Assembly (NCBI GenBank): GCA_945871045.1
Contig: CAMBUC010000013.1
Span: 1-17,164, forward strand
Origin: an uncultured bacterium
GTDB taxonomy: Bacteria > Bacillota > Clostridia > Lachnospirales > Lachnospiraceae
Length of the DNA: 17,164 nt
Direction: 5' to 3'
Positions 6,476 to 14,740 of this stretch are shown piece after piece (the first letter of the stretch is position 1; each line of letters begins with the position of its first letter). Position numbers and translations under genes: made by a program. Below the pieces are notes generated by a model. It worked only from the letters and a program-made list of their open reading frames with translations. It was not told the origin of the DNA and did no database searches.

Positions 6476-6997
6476 ATGAAGAAAAATTTGATGTCAGTGC
6501 TGATTTTGGCATTGGTTGTTGTGAATCTGGTATTGACAGCGATCACAATGATCAGTATCGTACCTTCGGCAAAAAAGAGTAATGAATTGATTAGTGAGAT
6601 CTGTACCGCGTTGGATCTTGAACTTGCAAGTGGAAGAAATGCGAATCTTTCCAGTGTTCCCATTGAGAATTTAGTTCCGTATACGCTGGATGGTTCTTTG
6701 ACGGTAAATTTAAGAAACAGCGATGACGGACAGGAACATTATGCCATCGTTTCAGTGGTGCTTTCTTTGGATAATTCTAATGAAGACTATGAAAAGATCG
6801 GACAAAATGGTATCCTTGCAAAGACGTATGATTCCAATATCAAGAATATGGTAAATGATGTGGTACATACCTATACAAAAGAGGAATTAAAAGCCGATCC
6901 GGAGCGTGCGGAGAAAGAGATCCTTGAAAAACTGCAGGGCTTCTTTGATTCTAATGTGATCGTTGATGTGGGATTCGTCCAGGTGACAAGCGAATAG
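6476..6997 (+). CDS. fliL: Flagellar basal body-associated protein FliL
   Basis: FliL is a single-pass membrane protein that surrounds and supports the stator units. The 173-residue protein has a short basic N-terminus (MKKN), one membrane helix (residues ~5-27, SVLILALVVVNLVLTAITM), and an extracellular domain with SLTVNLRNSDDGQEHYAIVS. A C-terminal region with many charged residues ends in VIVDVGFVQVTSE, matching the usual FliL ending of the type 'I.dVyFt.f...'. GAAAGG at 6459-6465 precedes the ATG. A 61-bp gap separates it from motB and a 53-bp gap from fliM. Sequence conservation in FliL is low, so the call relies on topology, length and position between motB and fliM. Confidence 0.88.
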   Translation: MKKNLMSVLILALVVVNLVLTAITMISIVPSAKKSNELISEICTALDLELASGRNANLSSVPIENLVPYTLDGSLTVNLRNSDDGQEHYAIVSVVLSLDNSNEDYEKIGQNGILAKTYDSNIKNMVNDVVHTYTKEELKADPERAEKEILEKLQGFFDSNVIVDVGFVQVTSE

Positions 6998-7050
6998 CCG
7001 ATTGTCAAACTAGATCATAAAATAAAAACAATTAAAGGTGGTGAGGACGA

Positions 7051-8031
7051 ATGGGTGACGTACTGTCACAGGGCGAAATAGACTCGCTGTTGCAGCAGTT
7101 AAGCAGTGGCGAGATTGATGCAGAAGAAATTAAGGACAGTAATGATAAACAGGTTAAAAATTATGATTTTGCACGCCCGTCCAAATTCTCCAAAGAACAT
7201 CTTCGTACATTAGAGATTATTTTTGAACATTACGGAAGACTTCTATCTACGAATCTTCCGGTGTATTTGAGAAAAAATATTCAGGTGGAAGTGATGAACT
7301 CAGAGGCGGTTACGTATTCGGAGTTTTCAAATGCGCTTTCAAATCCGGTGTTGCTTGGTGTTGTAGAGTTTGCTCCTTTGCATGGAGACATTCTTATGGA
7401 ACTTGCATCTTCATTAGGATATGCGATCGTGGATCGTATGCTGGGAGGTGCCGGTTTGCCTCTTGAAAAAACAAGAGATTTTTCGGAGATCGAATTGCTT
7501 ATTATCGAACGGATCTTAAACGTGTGTGTGAATTTGCTTCGTGAGCCGTGGGCAAATGTTACGGAGATTCATCCGAGACTTCAGCGCATTGAAACCAATT
7601 CACAGTTTGCCCAGATCATATCTCCGGGTGAGATGATCGCGATCGTAACGATCAACCTTAAGATCGGTGATGTGGAAGGGTTGATGAATATCTGTTTGCC
7701 CTTCATCACATTAGAACCGGTTATGGATAAGTTGAATACAAAATTCTGGTATTCAAATATGCAGGTCAAGGATGAGGAGACCTATAAGAGTGTCATCGAA
7801 GACTTGCTCAATCATGCGCCGGTATCTGTAAAGGCAGTGCTTGGAAAGAGTTTGATCTCTGTAGCAGATTTTGTGAATCTGATGCCCGGAGATATCATTC
7901 GGGTAGACAGAGATGTGGATGAGGAATTAGACATTTATGTTGGAAATATGAGAAAGTTTACCGCATTGCCCGGTTCATCCGGTCAGAATTATGCAGTGCG
8001 CGTAACATCAGTGATCAGAGAGGAAGAGTAG
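7051..8031 (+). CDS. fliM: Flagellar motor switch protein FliM
   Basis: FliM is the C-ring protein that binds CheY-P and passes the direction signal to the rotor. At 326 residues it is normal in length. It begins with the CheY-P-binding motif VLSQGEIDSLL (residues 4-14). A linker leads to FARPSKFSKEHLRTLEIIFE, the start of the CheC-like middle domain. That domain carries the conserved GGAG loop (residues 132-135), known in the family for contact with FliG. The C-terminal SpoA domain (last ~80 residues) includes LMPGDIIRVDRDVDEELDIY. AAAGGTGGTGAGG lies just upstream of the ATG. The gene is followed after 4 bases by fliY, its C-ring partner. Confidence 0.96.
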   Translation: MGDVLSQGEIDSLLQQLSSGEIDAEEIKDSNDKQVKNYDFARPSKFSKEHLRTLEIIFEHYGRLLSTNLPVYLRKNIQVEVMNSEAVTYSEFSNALSNPVLLGVVEFAPLHGDILMELASSLGYAIVDRMLGGAGLPLEKTRDFSEIELLIIERILNVCVNLLREPWANVTEIHPRLQRIETNSQFAQIISPGEMIAIVTINLKIGDVEGLMNICLPFITLEPVMDKLNTKFWYSNMQVKDEETYKSVIEDLLNHAPVSVKAVLGKSLISVADFVNLMPGDIIRVDRDVDEELDIYVGNMRKFTALPGSSGQNYAVRVTSVIREEE

Positions 8032-8035
8032 GCAG

Positions 8036-9229
8036 ATGGATGGAGTATTATCACAGGAAGAGATTAATGCCCTGCTAAATAATCCGGGTGGAGCGGAGGC
8101 GTCATCATCGTCATCTTCGGGTGGCAGTGCATCAGGCACTGAGGTATTGACGCCTGAAGAAATAGATGCGATCGGCGAAATTGCGAATATTAGTATGGGA
8201 ACTGCAGCAACTACGCTGTTTTCTCTGGTAAATAGAAAGGTAGAGATTTCCACACCGGTCGTTTCTACTGCAACATGGGATGATGTTGTACAGAAGTATG
8301 AGCGTCCGTGCGTGTTTATCCGTATCGCATATACGGTAGGTTTGGATGGCAGTAATATCCTTGTTTTAAAGGAAAATGATGTAAAGATTATTACAGACCT
8401 TATGATGGGCGGGGATGGAACGAATACATCGGGAGAATTAGGCGAACTTCATTTGAGTGCGATCTCTGAAGCGATGAATCAGATGATGGGAAGTTCTGCA
8501 ACTTCGTTATCATCTATGCTTAGCAAGACGATCGATATTTCGCCTCCCATCGCAGACTTGATCGATCTGCAGGAGAGTGTAGATGAGGGTTCTATCGATG
8601 AATTTCTTGAAGGGGAATTTGTAAAGATTTCATTCCGGATGGAGATCGGAGATCTGGTAGACAGCGAGATCATGCAGTTGTATCCGGTGTCATTTGCCAA
8701 GGATATGTGTAAGGCAATTGCAAAGAATATGGAAATGGATGCAGACGAAGCCCAGATCGGTGTTGCGGATACGGCAAAAAAGGCCCCGGAACCGGCACCT
8801 GCCCCTGCAAATCAGCAGCCGGCACAGCCGCAAACGGACATGGGAATGATGAATCCCCAGATGATGAACCCGCAGATGATGAATCCGCAAATGATGAATC
8901 CGCAGATGGTAAATCCGATGATGTATCAGCAGCCGGTGAATGTCCAGCCGGCACAGTTTTCACCTTTTACAGGGGAGTTTGCAGCGCAGTTTGCAAAAGA
9001 AAATATCGATCTGATCATGGATGTGCCCTTGGAAGTTACCGTAGAACTTGGCAGAACTACCAAGTCCATTTCTGAGATCCTTGATTTTGCGCCGGGTACG
9101 ATCATCGAGTTAAACCGTATTGCAGGTGAACCGATTGATATTCTGGTAAACGGTAAATACGTAGCCAAAGGTGAAGTAGTAGTCATTGAGGAAAACTTCG
9201 GTGTACGAATTACCGAGATTGTGAAGTAA
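8036..9229 (+). CDS. fliY: FliY-type motor switch protein (CheC-like phosphatase domain plus FliN/SpoA domain)
   Basis: FliY replaces FliN in the C-ring of many Gram-positive bacteria and dephosphorylates CheY-P. Domains in order: an N-terminal FliM-like peptide VLSQEEINALL (residues 4-14), a Ser/Gly linker, then a CheC-like domain with both catalytic motifs intact. These are Asp44-x3-Glu48-x2-Asn51 with Pro74, and Ser141-x3-Glu145-x2-Asn148 with Pro171, matching the pattern [DS]-x3-E-x2-N-x22-P. A Pro/Gln/Met-rich linker contains four tandem MMNPQ units (residues 271-290). The C-terminal SpoA domain (residues ~320-397) includes IDLIMDVPLEVTVELGRTTK and FAPGTIIELNRIAGEPIDI. The 397-residue length fits FliY and is far above FliN. 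CheY is not encoded next to it, unlike in Bacillus. Confidence 0.95.
   Translation: MDGVLSQEEINALLNNPGGAEASSSSSSGGSASGTEVLTPEEIDAIGEIANISMGTAATTLFSLVNRKVEISTPVVSTATWDDVVQKYERPCVFIRIAYTVGLDGSNILVLKENDVKIITDLMMGGDGTNTSGELGELHLSAISEAMNQMMGSSATSLSSMLSKTIDISPPIADLIDLQESVDEGSIDEFLEGEFVKISFRMEIGDLVDSEIMQLYPVSFAKDMCKAIAKNMEMDADEAQIGVADTAKKAPEPAPAPANQQPAQPQTDMGMMNPQMMNPQMMNPQMMNPQMVNPMMYQQPVNVQPAQFSPFTGEFAAQFAKENIDLIMDVPLEVTVELGRTTKSISEILDFAPGTIIELNRIAGEPIDILVNGKYVAKGEVVVIEENFGVRITEIVK
8846..8920 (+). repeat. 15-bp tandem repeat in fliY (four MMNPQ units plus one degenerate)
   Basis: Four consecutive 15-base units occur at 8846, 8861, 8876 and 8891 (consensus ATGATGAATCCGCAG, with one or two changes each). 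A degraded fifth at 8906 encodes MVNPM. The units keep the frame, so slippage would change linker length in steps of five residues without breaking the gene. Confidence 0.95.
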
Positions 9230-9234
9230 AACGT

Positions 9235-9612
9235 ATGATTTTATTAGTTTCCAATAGTTTTTTGAATAGTGTGATCGATCTTATCACAGTGCTTGTTATT
9301 TTCCTTTTTGTACTGGTGCTTACTTATTATGTGACAAGATGGATTGCCGGTTATCAGAAAACAAAGACTGCACAGGGAAATTTATCTGTGATCGAAGCGA
9401 TCCGTGTTTCGAACAATCAATATATTCAGATCGTTCGGACCGGAACGGATAAATATCTTGTGGTTGGAGTGAGCAAAGATGGAATGACACTTCTCACAAC
9501 TTTGACGGAAGAGGAACTTCGAGCACTTCCGCAGCCGGGGGAGTATGCCCCACGTGCAGGTGCGAGTTTTTCGGATATTTTGGAGGAATTCAAAAAGAAG
9601 CATGCGAAGTAA
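9235..9612 (+). CDS. fliO: Flagellar export apparatus protein FliO (FliZ-like)
   Basis: FliO helps assemble the FliP pentamer of the export gate. The 125-residue protein has one membrane helix near the N-terminus (residues ~12-31, SVIDLITVLVIFLFVLVLTY). A cytoplasmic domain follows, with LSVIEAIRVSNNQYIQIVRT and KYLVVGVSKDGMTLLTTL, the family pattern 'l.vie.i.l...k.i.lv..g.k..llGv....itlL'. It starts 5 bases after the fliY stop and overlaps fliP by 11 bases. Sequence conservation in this family is weak, but length, topology and position before fliP make the call solid. Confidence 0.9.
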   Translation: MILLVSNSFLNSVIDLITVLVIFLFVLVLTYYVTRWIAGYQKTKTAQGNLSVIEAIRVSNNQYIQIVRTGTDKYLVVGVSKDGMTLLTTLTEEELRALPQPGEYAPRAGASFSDILEEFKKKHAK

Positions 9613-10453
9613 GGCGAAAAAGATTTATTGTAAGGTTTCAATCATTGTTGCAGTGATCGTGTTTCTGCTCGGTCTGACGATTGCTTTGAACAGTCAGACC
9701 GCGTATGCATCACCGACTCAGATGCCTGATAATTCCGGCAATTTGTCCGTGACTCAGGATCAGGATCCTGGAGATATTCGTACAGATGATGTAAATGGTC
9801 TTTCTATTATCTATAACAATGAGAATGGCACGATGTCAGCGACTGTTCGTATCGTGTTACTTTTAACGATCATTTCTTTAGCACCCTCTATTCTGATCAT
9901 GATGACTTCCTTCACGAGAATCATCGTAGTGCTGCATTTTTTACGTGCAGCATTGGGTACACAGACAACGCCTCCTAATCAGGTTCTTGTCGGATTGGCG
10001 TTGTTTTTGACGTTTATGATCATGGCTCCCGTGTTTTCAGAAGTAAACGAAAATGCGATAAAACCGCTTGACAAAGGGACGATCACACAGGAACAGGCGA
10101 TAGAAGCAGCCTTGGATCCTATGCGGGATTTTATGTATCAGCATACGGAGCGTAAGGATGTGAATTTGTTTTGCGATATCGCAGGTGTTACATACGAAAC
10201 GAATGATGATATACCTACCAGTGTATTGATTCCCAGTTTTATTATCAGTGAGTTACGTACTTCATTTATTATCGGTTTTTTCATCTATATACCGTTTATT
10301 GTAATAGATATGGTTGTGGCATCTATCCTTATGTCTATGGGAATGATGATGCTTCCGCCGACTACGATCTCAATGCCCTTTAAGATATTATTATTTATTT
10401 TGGCAGATGGCTGGGATCTTGTCATTGGAAACTTGGTAAAGACATTTTACTGA
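9602..10453 (+). CDS. fliP: Flagellar export gate protein FliP
   Basis: FliP forms the core of the flagellar type III export gate with FliQ and FliR. I place the start at the ATG at 9602, which overlaps the fliO end. It gives 283 residues and a clean signal peptide, usual for FliP: basic MRSKAKK, a hydrophobic stretch, and a likely cleavage after AYA (about residue 37). An in-frame start 57 bases upstream would add a basic segment inside fliO and spoil this. GGAGG at 9582-9586 is rather far from the ATG, so coupling to fliO is likely. Conserved segments include LLTIISLAPSILIMMTSFTR, LRAALGTQTTPPNQVLVGLA, LFLTFMIMAPVF and SFIISELRTSFIIGFFIYIP. fliQ follows after 25 bases. Confidence 0.95.
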   Translation: MRSKAKKIYCKVSIIVAVIVFLLGLTIALNSQTAYASPTQMPDNSGNLSVTQDQDPGDIRTDDVNGLSIIYNNENGTMSATVRIVLLLTIISLAPSILIMMTSFTRIIVVLHFLRAALGTQTTPPNQVLVGLALFLTFMIMAPVFSEVNENAIKPLDKGTITQEQAIEAALDPMRDFMYQHTERKDVNLFCDIAGVTYETNDDIPTSVLIPSFIISELRTSFIIGFFIYIPFIVIDMVVASILMSMGMMMLPPTTISMPFKILLFILADGWDLVIGNLVKTFY

Positions 10454-10478
10454 TCTTTGGGAAAGAGGGTGAATAGAT

Positions 10479-10751
10479 ATGCTATCGGAAGGCGTGATCC
10501 TGGATGTTGCAAGAGAAGCATTTACGACGATCATTATTACATCGGCACCTGCACTGTTAGTTTCGCTGGTCATTGGTCTGATCATCAGTATTTTTCAGAC
10601 CGTTACGTCCATTCAGGAACAGACACTTACCTTTGTTCCCAAAATCATTGCAGTGTTTTTGACCCTGATGCTTTTGGGAGGATGGATGTTAAATAAGATG
10701 GCAGATTTTATGACCAAGTTGTGGAATAATTTTAGTTTATATATCGGATGA
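10479..10751 (+). CDS. fliQ: Flagellar export gate protein FliQ
   Basis: FliQ is a small gate subunit wrapped around the FliP-FliR complex. At 90 residues it has the normal length, with two membrane hairpin helices: ITSAPALLVSLVIGLIISIF and the segment ending KIIAVFLTLMLLGGWML. The conserved link QTVTSIQEQTLTFVPK lies between them and is close to diagnostic. AAAGAGGGTG upstream of the ATG at 10479 is a good ribosome binding site. The end overlaps the fliR start by 4 bases (ATGA), suggesting coupled translation. Confidence 0.96.
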   Translation: MLSEGVILDVAREAFTTIIITSAPALLVSLVIGLIISIFQTVTSIQEQTLTFVPKIIAVFLTLMLLGGWMLNKMADFMTKLWNNFSLYIG

Positions 10752-11533
10752 TCAATTATACTTTTTCATTGCTGACATTTGAATACTATTTGTTAGTTCT
10801 GGTGCGCATCGCCAGTTTTATTGCGGTGGCACCATTTTTTGGACTTAACAGTGTACCTACCCGAGTAAAGGTGGGTTTTTCTGCTGTTATGGCGATTCTT
10901 GTGACGCAGGCAGTACCCGGGGAACTTGCGTATGAGGGGATGCTGGAATACGGGATCATTGCCGTCAAAGAGGCGATCACAGGTATTTCCATGGGAATGA
11001 TGGCAAACGCCTGTACCTATATTATTGGTTTTGCGGGACATATGATCGACATGCAGGTGGGCCTGTCAATGGCTCAGGAATATAATCCTATGACAAGGAC
11101 GCAGGAGAGCATCACCGGAAATATGTATTATTATGCAATTATGTTGCTGTTACTCATTTCAGATCTTTATCATTATCTGATCCGTGCAGTGGCCGATTCC
11201 TTTACATTAATTCCGGTCAATTCACAGATCTTTCAGTGGGAATCTCTTGCTAATACAGTTGTGCGTCTTGTGTCTGATATGCTGATCCTTGGTTTTCGTA
11301 TCATGCTTCCTGTGTTTGCATGTTGTATGGTCATGAACTGTATTCTTGGTATCATGGCAAAAGTTGCACCTCAGATGAACATGTTTGCAGTCGGTATTCA
11401 GGTTAAGATATTTGTAGGGTATGCAGTGCTGGTAGTGACGGTGATGCTGATACCGCGTGCTGCAGCACTGATCGGCGACGAGGTAAAAATGATACTTCGC
11501 ATGGTTGTAAAGGGGATGTATGGAGCTGGTTGA
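10748..11533 (+). CDS. fliR: Flagellar export gate protein FliR
   Basis: FliR completes the FliP5-FliQ4-FliR1 gate. The 261-residue, strongly hydrophobic protein has about six membrane segments. Family features include the N-terminal ASFIAVAPFFGLNSVPTRVK, the central GFAGHMIDMQVGLSMAQEYN and the C-terminal KVAPQMNMFAVGIQVKI. It starts within the last codons of fliQ and ends 14 bases inside flhB. It has no strong ribosome binding site of its own, so it probably depends on fliQ translation. No fusion to flhB is seen, although such fusions exist in some clostridia. Confidence 0.95.
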   Translation: MINYTFSLLTFEYYLLVLVRIASFIAVAPFFGLNSVPTRVKVGFSAVMAILVTQAVPGELAYEGMLEYGIIAVKEAITGISMGMMANACTYIIGFAGHMIDMQVGLSMAQEYNPMTRTQESITGNMYYYAIMLLLLISDLYHYLIRAVADSFTLIPVNSQIFQWESLANTVVRLVSDMLILGFRIMLPVFACCMVMNCILGIMAKVAPQMNMFAVGIQVKIFVGYAVLVVTVMLIPRAAALIGDEVKMILRMVVKGMYGAG

Positions 11534-12647
11534 TCAAAACATACTGCTTGCTTATGATCTTCAGTTTTTTGCAAAAGATGGTCCCGGTGGTGAGAAAACA
11601 GAGCCGGCGACAGCAAAAAAATTAAGTGATGCACGCAGTGAAGGACAGGTGTGCAAAAGCAGAGAATTGGATCAGGCTGTAAGTTTAGTTGTTCTTTTCC
11701 TGCTGTTAAAGATTCTGGTTTCCTATATGGGAAATCATTTTTTGCAGATCTTTGCTGATATTTATAATAAAATACCCCAGACGGTGTCTGAGCGGGAATT
11801 TCATTCTGTGGTGGTCATGTCATATATGGAGCAGGCGCTGATCGCATCCATAAAGATCGCAGGTCCTTTTTTTGCGGCAGGTTTTGCGGTGGCTTTTTTG
11901 ATCAATCTGATACAGGTGAAATGGAAAGTCAGTACGAAACCTTTGAAACCAAAACCGGATAAGTTTAATCCGATCAACGGTTTTAAACGAATGTTTTCTA
12001 AGGATTCGTTGTTTGAACTTGTAAAATCTATCGCAAAGATCGCATTGATCACAATTATCGCTTATACATCGCTTCGTTCACGTGTTCAGGAGATCTTTCT
12101 TCTCTACAATATTACGTTAAAACAGGCGATTGCGGAGATTGGTTCTCTGGTCATAGATGTTGGATTTAGGATTTCAATCGTTTATTGTCTGATCGGTGCG
12201 GCAGATTATCTTTATCAAAAACACAAGTTTAATGAAGATATGAAGATGACCAAGCAGGAAGTCCGCGATGAGATGAAAAATACAGAAGGTGATCCGCAGA
12301 TCAAGGGCAAACAGCGTCAGCGTATGCAGGAGGCCTCCCGCAGGCGTATGATGCAGGATGTTCCAAAGGCTGACGTAGTAATTACGAACCCGACACATTA
12401 TGCGGTTGCTTTGAAATACGATGCGGGAACAGGAACGGCACCTGTCCTTTTGGCGAAGGGAGCGGATCTTGTTGCACAGAGAATCAAAGAGATCGCAAAA
12501 GAAAATCATGTAGAGATCGTAGAGAATAAACCGTTGGCTCGTATGATCTATGCAAATGTAGACGTTGGGCGGGAGATTCCGCCGGAATTATATCAGGCAG
12601 TTGCAGAAATTCTGGCTGCCGTTTATCGGGCACAAAACCGAGTATAG
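11520..12647 (+). CDS. flhB: Flagellar export switch protein FlhB
   Basis: FlhB sits beside the export gate and switches substrate class from rod/hook to filament after FliK signals that the hook is complete. The 375-residue protein begins with LQFFAKDGPGGEKTEPATAK and KLSDARSEGQVCKSREL, the expected FlhB opening. It has four membrane segments and the conserved KPKPDKFNPINGFKRMFS. The autocleavage motif Asn290-Pro291-Thr292-His293 is intact (VVITNPTHYAVALKYD), with the usual C-terminal cytoplasmic domain after it (ENKPLARMIYANVDVGREIP). The ATG at 11520 overlaps fliR by 14 bases, with AAAGGGG ending 4 bases upstream. A 53-bp gap precedes flhA. Confidence 0.97.
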   Translation: MELVDQNILLAYDLQFFAKDGPGGEKTEPATAKKLSDARSEGQVCKSRELDQAVSLVVLFLLLKILVSYMGNHFLQIFADIYNKIPQTVSEREFHSVVVMSYMEQALIASIKIAGPFFAAGFAVAFLINLIQVKWKVSTKPLKPKPDKFNPINGFKRMFSKDSLFELVKSIAKIALITIIAYTSLRSRVQEIFLLYNITLKQAIAEIGSLVIDVGFRISIVYCLIGAADYLYQKHKFNEDMKMTKQEVRDEMKNTEGDPQIKGKQRQRMQEASRRRMMQDVPKADVVITNPTHYAVALKYDAGTGTAPVLLAKGADLVAQRIKEIAKENHVEIVENKPLARMIYANVDVGREIPPELYQAVAEILAAVYRAQNRV

Positions 12648-12685
12648 AGCAGACTGAAATGGGTCTGTTTTGAGCAGAAAGGATG

Positions 12686-12694
12686 AAAGGAGGG
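12686..12694 (+). promoter_or_regulatory. Ribosome binding site of flhA (decides the start)
   Basis: AAAGGAGGG is a near-perfect anti-Shine-Dalgarno match, 6 bases before the ATG at 12701. An in-frame ATG at 12683 lies upstream of this site and would have only a weak site (GAAAGG overlapping it), so 12701 is preferred. Confidence 0.85.
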
Positions 12695-12700
12695 AGACAT

Positions 12701-14740
12701 ATGGCAAAGCGTGGCGCAGATGTCGGGGTAGCATTATACCTGATGGCAGCGATCATTTTCTTTATCGTACCGATCCCTTCTTTTTTATTGGATATTTTAT
12801 TGATCTTTAACATTTCGATTGCGTTGGTGATCCTGTTTAACTGTCTGTTTGTGCAGGAAGTGTTAGATATGTCATTTTTCCCGACGCTCCTGTTATTTAC
12901 AACGATCTTTCGTATTTCACTGAATGTGTCATCCACGCGACTGATACTGAATACCGGAGATCCGGGAAATGTTGTCCGTACCTTTGGTCAGTTCGTCGGT
13001 GGAAATGACATGGTCATCGGTACGATCATTTTTATTATCTTGCTGATCGTGCAGTTTGTGGTCATCAATAAAGGTTCTGAGCGTGTATCAGAGGTAACAG
13101 CAAGATTTACATTGGATGCAATGCCCGGTAAACAGATGGCGATCGATGCAGATCTGAATACCGGTGCCATCACTGATGAGGAAGCAAAGAAACGTCGTGA
13201 AAAGATCCAGCAGGAGAGCAGTTTCTTCGGAGCCATGGATGGTGCCACAAAGTACGTAAAAGGAGATGCTGCAGCAGGCCTCATTATCACATTTGTCAAT
13301 CTGATCGGTGGAACTGTGATGGGTATGACAAGGCAGGGGCTTCCTTTTGCGGATGCGCTTGCCCAGTATGGTATCCTGACGATCGGTGATGGTCTCAGTT
13401 CGCAGATCCCGTCCCTGGCAATTTCCATGGCAACCGGTATTCTTGTAACAAAGGCTTCGAAAGAGGCGGATTTCGGTCAGGTTTTGATCGGTCAGTTATT
13501 TGGCATTCCAAAAGTTCTTCTTATGGTTGGATCCGTGATTTGTTTTCTGGGTGTGTTTACACCACTGAATGTAGTTTTATGTTTAGGAATGGGTGCGATT
13601 TTTCTGATTACCGGTTTGAATATGAATAAGAACCTCAGTGTGGAAAAAATAGAAGAAGAAGCCGGGGCCGCAGAGACGGAGGCGGAAGAGATCCGAAAGC
13701 CGGAAAATGTAGTTTCTTTGTTGTCTGTTGATCCGATTGAATTAGAATTTGGATATGGTATCATTCCATTGGCAGATGTGAATCAGGGCGGTGATCTTCT
13801 GGATCGTGTGGTCATGATCCGAAGGCAGATCGCACTGGAACTTGGTACGGTTGTTCCGATCATTCGTCTGCGTGATAACATTCAGTTGAATCCGAATCAG
13901 TATATCATCAAGATCAAAGGGATTCAGGTCACAGAAGGAGAGATTTTGTTCGATCACTATATGGCGATGAATCCCGGTTATGTGGAGGAGGAGATCACGG
14001 GTATTCCTACCTTTGAACCCTCTTTCCATCTGCCTGCGATCTGGATCACGGAATCACAGCGGGAGCGTGCAGAAAGTCTTGGCTATACGGTTGTGGATCC
14101 GCCGTCTATCATTGCAACGCATCTGACGGAAATCATCCGCAGCCATATTGCGGAACTTCTTACCAGACAGGATGTCCAGAACCTCATCGACAATGTCAAA
14201 GAAAATCATCCCGTACTTGTGGACGAACTTGTTCCGAAGCTGCTTGGTATCGGAGAAATTCAAAAAGTACTGCAGAACTTATTGTCAGAAGGCATTTCTA
14301 TCCGGGATTTGATCTCTATTTTTGAGACACTTGCCGATCATGCCACAACCACAAGAGATACAGATGTATTGACGGAATATGTGCGACAGAATCTGAAACG
14401 TGCGATCTCAAATAAATATTTTCCTGCTAATGAAGAGACGAGCGTTGTTACGCTGGATCCCAAGATTGAACAGGAGATCATGGGTGCCGTGAAGCAGACG
14501 GAACAAGGCGCTTATCTGACCCTTGATCCGGAGCGCACCCGCGCAATTATCGAAGCGACCGAGACGGAAGTGAGTAAATTGGAAAATCTCGGAAAGAGTG
14601 CGATCGTTGTTACGTCTCCGATCGTGCGTATGTATTTCAAAAAATTAACAGAAGAATACTTGAAGGATTTGATCGTTGTATCATATAATGAAATCGAATC
14701 GAATGTCGAATTACAATCAGTTGGGATGGTGACTGCATAA
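12701..14740 (+). CDS. flhA: Flagellar export gate protein FlhA
   Basis: FlhA forms the nonameric ring under the export gate; its cytoplasmic domain docks chaperone-substrate complexes and its membrane part helps use the ion gradient. The preferred start gives 679 residues, the family norm. The N-terminal half (to about residue 310) has about eight membrane helices, with SFFPTLLLFTTIFRISLNVS followed by STRLILN. The FHIPEP-family signature starts at Arg128 (RVSEVTARFTLDAMPGKQM, then AIDADLNTG). A Glu-rich linker leads to the cytoplasmic domain, with LELGTVVPIIRLRDN, WITESQRERAESLGYTVVD and TTTRDTDVLTEYVRQNLKRA. The stop codon overlaps the flhF ATG by one base (TAATG). Confidence 0.97.
   Translation: MAKRGADVGVALYLMAAIIFFIVPIPSFLLDILLIFNISIALVILFNCLFVQEVLDMSFFPTLLLFTTIFRISLNVSSTRLILNTGDPGNVVRTFGQFVGGNDMVIGTIIFIILLIVQFVVINKGSERVSEVTARFTLDAMPGKQMAIDADLNTGAITDEEAKKRREKIQQESSFFGAMDGATKYVKGDAAAGLIITFVNLIGGTVMGMTRQGLPFADALAQYGILTIGDGLSSQIPSLAISMATGILVTKASKEADFGQVLIGQLFGIPKVLLMVGSVICFLGVFTPLNVVLCLGMGAIFLITGLNMNKNLSVEKIEEEAGAAETEAEEIRKPENVVSLLSVDPIELEFGYGIIPLADVNQGGDLLDRVVMIRRQIALELGTVVPIIRLRDNIQLNPNQYIIKIKGIQVTEGEILFDHYMAMNPGYVEEEITGIPTFEPSFHLPAIWITESQRERAESLGYTVVDPPSIIATHLTEIIRSHIAELLTRQDVQNLIDNVKENHPVLVDELVPKLLGIGEIQKVLQNLLSEGISIRDLISIFETLADHATTTRDTDVLTEYVRQNLKRAISNKYFPANEETSVVTLDPKIEQEIMGAVKQTEQGAYLTLDPERTRAIIEATETEVSKLENLGKSAIVVTSPIVRMYFKKLTEEYLKDLIVVSYNEIESNVELQSVGMVTA

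Noticed and set aside
8670..8963. Long open frames on the - strand opposite fliY (Ser/Ala/Asp-rich).
   Set aside because: They are shadows of the repetitive linker of fliY, lack ribosome binding sites, and encode low-complexity sequence.
9545..9601. A longer fliP with a start at 9545.
   Set aside because: The added 19 residues lie wholly within fliO, are rich in arginine, and would put a long charged stretch before the clear signal peptide that begins at 9602.
12648..12670. A CAGAC...GTCTG pair followed by TTTT between flhB and flhA looks like a small terminator.
   Set aside because: The stem is only 5-6 pairs and the T-run is four bases; the next gene has a strong ribosome binding site, consistent with read-through in an operon.
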